Below, piece after piece: positions 1 to 9,563 of a DNA stretch of 64,000 nt. The DNA comes from Variovorax paradoxus. GTDB taxonomy: Bacteria; Pseudomonadota; Gammaproteobacteria; Burkholderiales; Burkholderiaceae_C. Below the pieces are notes generated by a model that saw nothing but the letters and a program-made list of their open reading frames with translations, had not been told where the DNA came from and searched no databases. How positions within the stretch are numbered: the stretch's first letter is position 1; the number at the start of each line of letters is the position of its first letter. The position numbers were made by a program, and so were the translations under genes. Where the stretch lies: NCBI RefSeq assembly GCF_009755665.1, contig NZ_CP046622.1, positions 5,025,001-5,089,000 of the forward strand. Direction: 5' to 3'.

Positions 1-1
1 T

Positions 2-31
2 AGTCTATCACGGTTTTTTAAGTACCGTCAA
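2..31 (-). promoter_or_regulatory. Putative sigma70 promoter P2 pointing out of the left edge
   Basis: On the minus strand a TTGACG -35 box (plus-strand 26-31) is followed after 18 bp by TAGACT (plus-strand 2-7). The spacer is A-rich. It has the same TTGACG plus 18-bp layout as the box at 114-143, about 110 bp upstream. Tandem strong promoters of this kind are typical of stable-RNA operons, so an rRNA or tRNA operon may start just left of the window. That target is inference. Confidence 0.45.
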
Positions 32-85
32 ACTTTTTTCGCTTTCCACACCTTCTTGTCGCACCCCGCAACCTTCGCTGCGAGA

Positions 86-104
86 CGCTGAAGCTGCTTC
101 AGCG
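86..104. other. Small hairpin between the tandem promoters
   Basis: An 8-bp perfect stem (86-93 with 97-104) encloses a CTG loop. It lies directly downstream of P1 on the minus strand, so it would sit in the 5' end of a P1 transcript. There is no T tract on either side, so a terminator role is not supported. Confidence 0.4.
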
Positions 105-113
105 GAGCCTTCG

Positions 114-143
114 ATTATGCACTGCTTTTTCAAACCGCGTCAA
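114..143 (-). promoter_or_regulatory. Putative sigma70 promoter P1 pointing left
   Basis: On the minus strand TTGACG (plus-strand 138-143) is followed after 18 bp by CATAAT (plus-strand 114-119), five of six matches to the -10 consensus. An A/T-rich tract resembling an UP element lies just upstream (about 144-175). No coding frame in 1-367 looks real; this stretch appears to be regulatory DNA holding two minus-strand promoters and the hairpins at 86-104 and 297-343. Confidence 0.5.
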
Positions 144-296
144 CTTCGAAGAAGATTTTTTCGACTTCCTTCTTCTTGCGACCCGCCCCTTCAGGGCAGT
201 TGCTTGAAGCGCTTTGCAGCGTTGTCAGCCGAGCCCACGAGTATATGCCAAATTCTGGGCGCTGCAAGACTGCAGTGAACAATATCGCCGTCGGAG

Positions 297-343
297 CCTT
301 TCCTTGCTTGGGCGGCGCTTCGCGCCGCCCAAGCAAGGAAAGG
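297..343. other. 22-bp perfect stem-loop in front of uup
   Basis: Bases 297-318 pair perfectly with 322-343, leaving a three-base TTC loop. The stem is very stable and GC-rich in its upper half. It ends 24 bases before the uup start codon, and the purine run at about 335-345 (AAGGAAAGGAG), the nearest Shine-Dalgarno-like sequence, is partly inside its 3' arm. It could insulate uup from upstream transcription or hide the ribosome site. No T run follows on the plus strand. Confidence 0.6.
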
Positions 344-367
344 AGCACCTCCGATAATCCACACCAC

Positions 368-2275
<1,908 letters not shown>

Positions 2276-2301
2276 TTCGTTAGTTCTACACAGAACCGTC
2301 C

Positions 2302-2324
2302 CGCCGTCCCACGCCGGGACGGCG
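2302..2324. terminator. GC-rich hairpin after uup
   Basis: A 9-bp stem (2302-2310 with 2316-2324) and a 5-base loop lie 26 bases after the uup stop codon. There is no clear T tract, so it is at best a weak intrinsic terminator or a 3'-end stabilizer. Confidence 0.35.
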
Positions 2325-2367
2325 CCGACTGAGCTATATATGCGGCTCCACGTTCCTGGAAAGCCGC

Positions 2368-4101
2368 ATGTCTTCCATCTTCGCGTTCTTCGGCCGGTCC
2401 GTCGTGCTCCTGGCCATCGTGCTGCAAGGCGCCTGCGCGCAACTGCCGCAGCACGTCGACAGGCCGGTGTCCACCGCACTTCCCTCGCCGAACGGCAGCC
2501 CGCTGGAAGCCTTGGTCCAGCAGCGGCGAAAAGCCGATGCAGGACGTTTCGAGTCGGGCTTCCTGCTGCTCGGAGGCCCTCCGGCCGCTTATGGCAGCCG
2601 GCTTGCGCTGATCGAAGGCGCGCAGAAAACGCTCGACCTGCAGTACTACGCCATCCATGCCGACGCCAGCACCGGCCGATTGCTGCGCGGCATCCGGTCG
2701 GCGGCGCAGCGCGGCGTGCGTGTGCGCATCCTGCTCGACGACCTTCACAGCACCGGCCGGGATGCGCTGGTGCTGGGCCTGGCCTTCGTGCCGAACATCG
2801 AAATGCGGCTGTTCAACCCGCTCGCGGGCTCGCGCGGCTCGTCATTCGCACGTCTCCTCAATTCGGTCGGCGACGCTTCGCGCATTCAGCAGCGGATGCA
2901 CAACAAGCTCTTTCTTGCCGACAACGTGCTCGGCGTGACCGGGGGCCGCAACCTGGGCGACGCCTATTTCGGCAACGCGCTGAAGGGCAACTTCATCGAC
3001 GTCGACATCCTGGCGGCCGGCCCCATCGTGCAAGACCTGTCGCGCAGCTTCGACAGCTACTGGAACAACGAACGCGCCTATCCCGTGCAATCGCTGGTCA
3101 AGCGTGAAGAGCTGAAAGCCATTCGCGAGCGCGCAGAGCAGGCGGACCGCGAGCTGGCCGACGAATCGACCCGTGCGCAGAACGCACCGCCGGCACCTGC
3201 CAACGGTGAGCCGAAGCCTGGCACCGCCCCCACTTCCGCGCAAGTCGCCCGCGCCTGGGACGAAAAGCCGCTTGATCTGAAGACCGCCCGTTTCGTATGG
3301 GCGCCTGCGGTCATGCTCGCCGATCAGCCCGGGAAGATCCCGGCCGACAAAGGGCCTGACCAGGCAAAAGCGCCCGGCCTGGTGGTGAGCCACCCCGGAG
3401 ATGCGGCCGGTTCGTCGCGGAGAGCGGCATCGCTCCAGGCCAGTTCCGACCTTGCCGCTGGCAGCGAGACAGTGGTGGAAGGCTTGCTGCAGCTGATCGG
3501 GCAAGCGCGCAGCGACCTGCTCATCATTTCGCCGTATTTCGTGCCCGGCCCCGACATGAAGCAAGCCTTTGCGGCGGCGCGTGGGCGCGGAGTTCGCATC
3601 AGGGTGCTGACCAATTCACTGGCTTCCAACGATGCACCGGTGGCGCACGTGGGCTATGCGCGCCACCGGGAAGACCTGCTCAAGCTCGGTGTCGAGCTCT
3701 ACGAACTGCGCAGCGAGCAGGCCGGCGTGAGCAACGCATTCGGCTCTTCAGGGAGCGGCAATCTCGGCGAATCTCGCGCCATGCTGCACTCGAAGGTGCT
3801 GGTGATGGACGGCCGGCTGCTGGTGGTCGGATCGATGAATCTCGACTTGCGCTCGCAATTGCAGAACACCGAAATTGCTCTGCTCGTACGAAGCGCCGAG
3901 CTCTCCCGCGCCGCCTCCGAGCAGATCGAGCGCGGCATGCGCGAAGGCTCGTGGCGCGTCGAGCTGAACGACGGGTCACTGCTCTGGCGGGCGCCCCAAG
4001 GCAGCGGGCTGAAGGACACCTCGACCGAGCCCGACGCCAGTCTGACCCTGCGCCTGCTGCTCAGGATGTTCGGTCCGCTGGCGCCCGACCAGTTGTTGTA
4101 A
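2368..4101 (+). CDS. Phospholipase D family lipoprotein, cardiolipin synthase ClsC-like
   Basis: This 577-aa protein has a hydrophobic N-terminus ending in a lipobox-like LQGAC, suggesting a lipid-anchored envelope enzyme. It carries two HKD phospholipase D motifs: HNKLFLAD with a downstream GGRN (about residue 177) and HSKVLVMD followed by GSMNLD (about residue 473). Two HKD motifs make one active site that joins phospholipid headgroups, as in cardiolipin synthases ClsA/B/C. The spacing and the N-terminus fit the YmdC/ClsC branch better than ClsA, which has transmembrane helices. A low-complexity, proline-rich insertion sits between the two halves at about residues 265-360. It is 92 bp downstream of uup; the intervening hairpin argues for separate transcription. 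Confidence 0.8.
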   Translation: MSSIFAFFGRSVVLLAIVLQGACAQLPQHVDRPVSTALPSPNGSPLEALVQQRRKADAGRFESGFLLLGGPPAAYGSRLALIEGAQKTLDLQYYAIHADASTGRLLRGIRSAAQRGVRVRILLDDLHSTGRDALVLGLAFVPNIEMRLFNPLAGSRGSSFARLLNSVGDASRIQQRMHNKLFLADNVLGVTGGRNLGDAYFGNALKGNFIDVDILAAGPIVQDLSRSFDSYWNNERAYPVQSLVKREELKAIRERAEQADRELADESTRAQNAPPAPANGEPKPGTAPTSAQVARAWDEKPLDLKTARFVWAPAVMLADQPGKIPADKGPDQAKAPGLVVSHPGDAAGSSRRAASLQASSDLAAGSETVVEGLLQLIGQARSDLLIISPYFVPGPDMKQAFAAARGRGVRIRVLTNSLASNDAPVAHVGYARHREDLLKLGVELYELRSEQAGVSNAFGSSGSGNLGESRAMLHSKVLVMDGRLLVVGSMNLDLRSQLQNTEIALLVRSAELSRAASEQIERGMREGSWRVELNDGSLLWRAPQGSGLKDTSTEPDASLTLRLLLRMFGPLAPDQLL

Positions 4102-4125
4102 GTGCCCTCCGCCGGGGGCCGGCGC

Positions 4126-5034
4126 TCAGTGCTTGTGCTGATGAGCCGGTGCAGCCGCATCGGCACCTTCCGGCGCGCCCACCGGCAGCTTCAGGTCGAG
4201 CGAAGTCTTCTGGCCCTTCGCATCCTCGAAGCGGAGCGTCACCGGGACGGTCGATCCCTTGGTCAGCGGCTGCTTCAGGTCCATCATCATCACGTGGTAG
4301 CCGCCCGGCTTGAGCTCGACTGTCTGGCCCGCGGGAAGGTCAAGGCCGCCCGGCAGCTCACGCATCTTCATGGTGTCGCCTTCCATCTTCATCTCGTGCA
4401 CCTCGGCCACGCCGGCCGCCGGCGTCGCAATGCCGACCAGTTTGGTGCCCGTGGGCGCAGTGAGCTTCATGAAAGCACCCGTGCCGCTCTGGCCCGGCAC
4501 CGACTGGCGCACCCAGCCGTCGCGCACGTCGACCGTGGCCACACCCTGCGCCACCACGTCGAGCTTGGCGGCGGGCGTCTTGAGCCCCGCGGTCGAGCTG
4601 CCCGTTGCGGGCACGTCGGCCCAGTCGATGCTGCCCACGTCGCAGGTCTGCAGCACCTTGAACCACAGCGGTCCGGGCGTGCCGGGCACCTTGCCGCGCA
4701 GCACGAATTCGGCGCGTTCGCTGGCGGGCAGCGCCGTTTGCGCACTTTCGGCAGTCCAGCGCACCTCGCCGTCGCCGGCGTTTTTCTGCACGTCGAGCTT
4801 CCAGCCCTTGCGCGCCTGCGCGTCGCTCAGAACAAATCCCTTGGGCAGGCGAACGGCCAGGCCCGTGGTGGCCTTGGCGCCCTCGCAGGCGTGGCCCACG
4901 CGGAAGGCGGCGTTGTAGTCGCTGCCGACAGTCGCTGCGCCCCGTGGCAGGGTGACGTGGGCAAAGCCGGTGGTCGCGCTTGCCAGCATGGCACATGCGG
5001 CAACGGTCTTGAGGGTGATGCGCGGGTGGTTCAT
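4126..5034 (-). CDS. YcnI-like DUF1775 domain fused to a PCu(A)C copper chaperone domain
   Basis: The 302-aa protein has a signal peptide cleaved near FA/H26, which would expose an N-terminal histidine before VTLP as in YcnI, where that histidine binds copper. Residues 26-155 form the DUF1775 part. Residues 160-290 match PCu(A)C periplasmic chaperones, with H213, M215, the Met cluster at 222-224, H247 and M249 fitting the His/Met Cu(I) site. The protein ends in a His-rich tail (HQHKH). It is the last gene of a minus-strand group after a TonB receptor and a DUF2946 protein, which together suggest periplasmic copper acquisition or delivery. The two domains are often separate genes, so the fusion may channel copper between two sites. 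Confidence 0.85.
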   Translation of the reverse strand: MNHPRITLKTVAACAMLASATTGFAHVTLPRGAATVGSDYNAAFRVGHACEGAKATTGLAVRLPKGFVLSDAQARKGWKLDVQKNAGDGEVRWTAESAQTALPASERAEFVLRGKVPGTPGPLWFKVLQTCDVGSIDWADVPATGSSTAGLKTPAAKLDVVAQGVATVDVRDGWVRQSVPGQSGTGAFMKLTAPTGTKLVGIATPAAGVAEVHEMKMEGDTMKMRELPGGLDLPAGQTVELKPGGYHVMMMDLKQPLTKGSTVPVTLRFEDAKGQKTSLDLKLPVGAPEGADAAAPAHQHKH

Positions 5035-5071
5035 TGATGGAACTCCTTGAAGAAATCGAAAAAAAAGAAAA

Positions 5072-7387
5072 TCAGAGGTCGAACTTGAGCTCGGCCACGA
5101 AGGTGCGTTGCGTATAGGGGTGAAAGGCCCAGTACTTGTTGTTGTTCAGGTTGTCGATGCCCACGGCGGCGCTCCATTGCCGGTCGAAGCGGTATCGGAT
5201 GCGCGCGTCGACCACGAAGAACTTCGAAAAACCCATGTATGCCGCGCCGTTCGTGTCGCTGTTGTCGAGCGTGCCGTACTGCTTGCCGCTGTAGCGCGCG
5301 CCCACCGTGTAGCTCCACTTCGCGTCGGGCCGGTAGGTGGCAAGCAGCGTGGCACGCACCTTCGGCACGCGCGGCTGGTCGCGCCCCACGCTCGCGGCAA
5401 AGCCGCTGTTGGCGGCAATCTTCGACCGGGTCAGCGTGAGGCTGCCGCCCAGGTCCAACCCCTTGATGCCGACATCCACCGCATTCAGCGCCACCTCCAA
5501 GCCGCGCGTGCGAATCGCATCGACGTTCTGCACCGTGCTCACCAGGTTGGTGAGCGCTTGGCTATAAAGCGCGTCTTTCGTGTTCTCGAAGAACAGCGAG
5601 GTGCGCAGCACGCCGTCCACGCCCCAGCCCTTCAGGTCGCGCTCGGCGCTGAGCTCAGTGGTCCAGGAGCGCTCCGGCCGCAGGTTCGGGTTGGTATTGA
5701 CGATGCGGTTGCCTTCGATCGACCCCTGGTAGAGCTCGCTCACAGTCGGCATGCGCACCGCGCGGCCGGTCGAAGCCTTCAACAACCAGTCGGGCGTGGC
5801 TTGCCAGGCAATGGCCGCCTTGGGCGAGTCGTAGCTGTTCTTGCGCGGCGCAAAGTCGAGCAGCCTCGTCGCATTGCCGAGCTGGCCGCCGTAGGCTTCC
5901 CATCGCTCGTGGCGCAGGCCGAGCGTGGTCTTCCATTTCTCGGCGAAGCGCCAGGTGTCCTGCACATAGAGCGACTGCAATCGCGTGTTGCCGTTGAAGG
6001 CGGAAAACGGCGCCGCCACCGGCCCATCGATCCAGTCGAGCGTGTTGCCGACGCTGGTGCGCAGCCGCGCCGTGTCCTGCTGAAAGCCGAAGTCGACCAC
6101 ATGGGCGCCCACGCCGTCAGCGGAACCCGTGGGCCGCCACGTGCCCGCGGCCTTGAAGGTATGCCAGCCGGAACCGCCCATGTCTGTGGTGCGCCCGGGG
6201 CCGCCGTTGAAGGCGCCCGGCAGAGGTGTGGTCGGCGTGCGCGAGGTGTCGCTCGCATAGTCGAACAGGCTCGCAGCCACCTCCCAGTCGAACACGCCGC
6301 CGGTATGGCTCTTGACCGAGAGGCCATGCATGTAGTGCGTGAGCGCGGTCTCCGTCGGCGCCAGCGCGGCGCTCGGCGCATCGAGGTTGTAGCTGCGCCC
6401 GGCGATGTTCACGCGCCCTGAATACACGGGCCGGCCGAGCGTATCGCGCAGGTAGGTGTCGACGCTGCCGTGCGTCGTGTTGTTCCACGCGCCAAGGGTG
6501 TAGGTCGCGCGCACCGTGGGCGAAAAGTCGTAGGCCACCTTCAGCTTGGCCTGCTCCTGCGTGGTGTCGTAGATGGTCGAGCCGCCCACCAGCCACCATG
6601 GCTGGTTCGATGGGTTCAGCCCCAGCACCGCGCCGGTCACCGGTGTGCCCGCATTGCCCACCGTACCCGCGCTCACCAGCCGGTTGCCGAACACCAGCGC
6701 CTGCCCTTTGCTGTGGGTGCGCGAGGCGCTGAGCCACCAGGACCAGTTGCCGCTGCGGCTCCCCAGCGACAGGTCGAGCTGCTGCCCGGCGGGCGACGAG
6801 CGGCTGTTGTACAGGTCGAAGTTCGAGGCAAAGCCGCTGAGCTTCACGTGCGCTTCGAGCCTGGTGGGCATGCGCGTCACGTAGTCGACCACGGCCCCGA
6901 CCGAGTTGCCCGGGTAGGCGGCGGAGAACGGGCCGTACAACACGTCGACCCGCTCGATTTCTTCGGGCGACACCATGCCCCAGCGCGGCGCGTAGGTGGC
7001 GCCGTTGCCCAGCGGGTTCGACAGCATGATGCCGTCGGCGAACACCAGCGAGCGAGCACTGTTGCCCGTGCCCGAGGCGCGCGTGGCGAGCACCGCATGG
7101 TTGAAATCGCCGATGTAGCGCTTGCGCACCACAAGGCTGGGCAAGTATTTGAGCGCGTCTTCGCTGTCGGTCGCGTTGACCGTTTCGGAGATCTGCTCGC
7201 TCGTCACGCCCTCGATGGTGGCGGGAATCTGCGTCGGCAGCGAGGTCGGGCGGCCATCGCTGACCGTGACGGTGCCAAGGGTGCGAACGCCGCCACTCTC
7301 GGGCGGCTCGGGTGCGTCTTGCGCCCACAAGGGCGCCCCGAAGGGAAATGCCATGGCAATCGCCAAGGCGCGGGAGTGCTTTTTCAC
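5072..7387 (-). CDS. TonB-dependent outer membrane receptor, probably copper-linked
   Basis: The 771-aa protein has a signal peptide (cleavage near WAQ/DA), a plug domain at about residues 45-190 with the usual ALKYLPSL and ERVDVLYGP motifs, and a long beta-barrel ending in ELKFDL. Receptors of this type import metal complexes across the outer membrane with TonB-ExbBD energy. The substrate cannot be read from the sequence. Its position between DUF2946 and YcnI-PCuAC, all on the same strand with short gaps, makes copper the best guess. The start codon is GTG at 7387, with GGAG about 13 bases upstream. Confidence 0.82.
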   Translation of the reverse strand: MKKHSRALAIAMAFPFGAPLWAQDAPEPPESGGVRTLGTVTVSDGRPTSLPTQIPATIEGVTSEQISETVNATDSEDALKYLPSLVVRKRYIGDFNHAVLATRASGTGNSARSLVFADGIMLSNPLGNGATYAPRWGMVSPEEIERVDVLYGPFSAAYPGNSVGAVVDYVTRMPTRLEAHVKLSGFASNFDLYNSRSSPAGQQLDLSLGSRSGNWSWWLSASRTHSKGQALVFGNRLVSAGTVGNAGTPVTGAVLGLNPSNQPWWLVGGSTIYDTTQEQAKLKVAYDFSPTVRATYTLGAWNNTTHGSVDTYLRDTLGRPVYSGRVNIAGRSYNLDAPSAALAPTETALTHYMHGLSVKSHTGGVFDWEVAASLFDYASDTSRTPTTPLPGAFNGGPGRTTDMGGSGWHTFKAAGTWRPTGSADGVGAHVVDFGFQQDTARLRTSVGNTLDWIDGPVAAPFSAFNGNTRLQSLYVQDTWRFAEKWKTTLGLRHERWEAYGGQLGNATRLLDFAPRKNSYDSPKAAIAWQATPDWLLKASTGRAVRMPTVSELYQGSIEGNRIVNTNPNLRPERSWTTELSAERDLKGWGVDGVLRTSLFFENTKDALYSQALTNLVSTVQNVDAIRTRGLEVALNAVDVGIKGLDLGGSLTLTRSKIAANSGFAASVGRDQPRVPKVRATLLATYRPDAKWSYTVGARYSGKQYGTLDNSDTNGAAYMGFSKFFVVDARIRYRFDRQWSAAVGIDNLNNNKYWAFHPYTQRTFVAELKFDL

Positions 7388-7469
7388 TGGGAACCTGCTC
7401 CACGAACTTCAAGCCAGACAGGCCGCACGCACCTGTCGATCGGCGCATGCGGCTACGGTTTTGAAAGCT

Positions 7470-7841
7470 TCAGGAGAAGGTGGGCGGCCCGCGCGCCGGC
7501 AATGGCGCGGCGGTGGCCGCGGCAAGGCGCGCGGCGGGAATGGACTGGACCACGCGGCCCAGCGGCAAGGGAAGATCGAAACCGGCGGGGTCCGCCGAAG
7601 GCGGCGGTGCGCCGGTCAGCACGCACAGCGGGCAGTCCATGTGCGAGGCGCCCATTTCCTGCACGCCGTCTTCGGTGTGGACCACCACCTTGACCGAGCC
7701 GACGCTCGAGCACACCAGCTCCACCGCCTGCGGATGCACGATGGGCGACGCCACCGCCGCGCCGAGCGAGAGCACGAACCACAGCAGCACCCATCGGCCG
7801 ACGAGGCCGAGGAAGCGGGGGTGGTTTCGCAGCAGGCGCAT
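7470..7841 (-). CDS. DUF2946 family protein
   Basis: This 123-aa protein has one N-terminal hydrophobic segment (about residues 10-33) and a later CPLC pair in HMDCPLC, both hallmarks of DUF2946. The CxxC and preceding His/Met could bind a soft metal. It is the first gene of the minus-strand group that continues with the TonB receptor and the YcnI-PCuAC protein; DUF2946 genes are commonly found beside such copper genes. The C-terminal 45 residues are alanine/proline-rich and look disordered. The biochemical role is unknown. Confidence 0.75.
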   Translation of the reverse strand: MRLLRNHPRFLGLVGRWVLLWFVLSLGAAVASPIVHPQAVELVCSSVGSVKVVVHTEDGVQEMGASHMDCPLCVLTGAPPPSADPAGFDLPLPLGRVVQSIPAARLAAATAAPLPARGPPTFS

Positions 7842-7852
7842 GGTATTTGCGA

Positions 7853-9097
7853 TTATCGGCGCTGTTTGGCCTTCGTGGCCGGTGCGCGTTGCGCGGGCTT
7901 GGTGTTGCCTTTGGAACCCTTGGCACTGCTGCTCTTGGCGGCCTGGTTGCCGCGTGCGCCGCGGGCGTCACGGGTGTTGCGGGCATTTCGGGCGCCCCGC
8001 GCGTTCCGGCCTTCCGCCTTGGATGGCGTCGCGGCCGGCGCTGCCGGTACCGCGAGCGGCGGCTGCGCAGACAGCGGTACGGCGGCCACCTTGAACCCCC
8101 GCGCCGCCAGCAGCGCAGGGAGCCCCTGCGGGCCCACCATGTGCAGCGCCCCAACGGCCGCGAACACGCGCCGTCCGCCCACGTGCATGCGCTCGATGCC
8201 GTCCGCGAGCCCCGGGTTGCGGTCGTCGAGAAGGCGCTTCATCAGCCGCCGTTCGGCCGGCGTGTTGACGCAGTTGCACCATTCGGGATAGCGGCCCAGC
8301 TTGTCCAGATCGCCGCGGGCCCAGACTTCGGCCAGTTCTTTCATCTGCGTGCGCAGCTGGCCCGATTCCAGTTCGTCAAGGGCGGCATCGATCTGTTCCG
8401 CCTCTTCGGCTTCGGAATCGCCCGTGAGCATCTTCAATTGGGAGGCCGCGCTTTCCAGCGCGAACACGGGCTTGCTGCTGTTCCGCGCCGAAACGGCCAG
8501 CGTTTCGTCAACGCCAAATTCCGGGTACAGGCCGTCAGCGCGCGCCACCAGGCCCGCCAGCGCCGTGACCTGAAGAATGGGCTGCAGCCCCGCCATGGTT
8601 CCGGACGGCACGCAGGCCGCCTCGTTCTGGCGCGCCAGCCGCTGCGCGCGCTCGCCGCTCAGCAGCCGCGCCACCAGGGCCGGGTCTGCCGGCTGAGTCA
8701 TGGCGCGCATGGTCGCCGGATCGCGCGCGTCAAGCTCCAGCGCGAGCGCGTCGCTTTGCTCCAGCGCCCTTTGCACGGTGGGACCCGGCCGCACCCACTC
8801 GGCCCGGCCGAGATGAATGGTCCCGTAGAGCCACGAAGTCCGCCCGTCCCGGTCGGCACGCCACAGCAGGCCCCGGTCGACCGCATTCCACTGGCCGACC
8901 GCGGAGCCCGGCTTGCCCAGGCTGGCAATGGCCGAAGGCGGGCAGGCGGCGTGCGCCGCGGCTGCAAGAACCGAGCAGGCGCCCGCCAGCGCAAGGCGCG
9001 GCAGGCAAGAAAGAAACCATGAACGCGCGGGCGCCTTCAAATCGAAACTGCGCCCAGGCGCAAAGAGGGTCCGGAGTATCCGCAAGGCTTGCTCCAC
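7853..9097 (-). CDS. TraB/GumN family protein, secreted
   Basis: The protein has the two family signatures GTIHLG and GALHMVGPQGL around a helical middle region; relatives include GumN and the Tiki metalloproteases, so a metal-dependent peptidase fold is possible. The open frame reaches 9160 but overlaps the divergent VOC gene. I chose the GTG at 9097, which gives 414 aa starting shortly before a signal-like segment that ends in AHA; no good Shine-Dalgarno is visible and the start is uncertain. The last 60 or so residues are an odd low-complexity tail rich in Asn-Ala-Arg repeats, then Lys/Ser/Ala, strongly basic. Such a tail may bind polyanions or simply be unstructured. Confidence 0.72.
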   Translation of the reverse strand: MEQALRILRTLFAPGRSFDLKAPARSWFLSCLPRLALAGACSVLAAAAHAACPPSAIASLGKPGSAVGQWNAVDRGLLWRADRDGRTSWLYGTIHLGRAEWVRPGPTVQRALEQSDALALELDARDPATMRAMTQPADPALVARLLSGERAQRLARQNEAACVPSGTMAGLQPILQVTALAGLVARADGLYPEFGVDETLAVSARNSSKPVFALESAASQLKMLTGDSEAEEAEQIDAALDELESGQLRTQMKELAEVWARGDLDKLGRYPEWCNCVNTPAERRLMKRLLDDRNPGLADGIERMHVGGRRVFAAVGALHMVGPQGLPALLAARGFKVAAVPLSAQPPLAVPAAPAATPSKAEGRNARGARNARNTRDARGARGNQAAKSSSAKGSKGNTKPAQRAPATKAKQRR

Positions 9098-9149
9098 GAT
9101 GAAAGAAAGTCCGGCATTCTCACAGCACCGCTGCCCATAATCCGGAACC

Positions 9150-9563
9150 ATGCAGAGCATCTTCCATCTTGCCTTTCACGTTCGCGACCTCGACGCGGCC
9201 CGCCGCTTCTACGGAAATGTCCTGGGCTGCGCCGAAGGCCGCAGCACCGACACCTGGGTCGACTTCGACTTTTTCGGCCACCAGATCTCCCTGCATCTTG
9301 GCGAACCCTTCGCCACCACGCGCACCGGCCAGGTCGGCAATGCCATGGTGCCGATGCCGCATTTCGGCATCGTGCTCGCATTGCCCGACTGGCAGGCGCT
9401 CGCAGAGCGGCTGAAAGCCGCAAAAACCGACTTCGTGCTGGAACCCCAGGTGCGTTTCGAGGGGCAGCCGGGCGAGCAATGGACCATGTTTTTCTGCGAT
9501 CCCTTCGGAAACCCGATCGAGGTCAAGGGATTCCGTTCGCTCGCCGCGCTGTACGACAAATGA
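9150..9563 (+). CDS. VOC family (glyoxalase/dioxygenase fold) protein
   Basis: The 137-aa protein is a single VOC unit with two beta-alpha-beta modules. The usual opening HLAFHVRDLDAARRFY supplies a metal-ligand histidine, and the C-terminal FFCDPFGNPIEVKGF supplies the matching glutamate. Members are glyoxalases, ring-cleaving dioxygenases or antibiotic-binding proteins; the substrate here is not evident. The stop codon overlaps the next gene start by 4 bp (ATGA), so the two are translationally coupled. Confidence 0.82.
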   Translation: MQSIFHLAFHVRDLDAARRFYGNVLGCAEGRSTDTWVDFDFFGHQISLHLGEPFATTRTGQVGNAMVPMPHFGIVLALPDWQALAERLKAAKTDFVLEPQVRFEGQPGEQWTMFFCDPFGNPIEVKGFRSLAALYDK

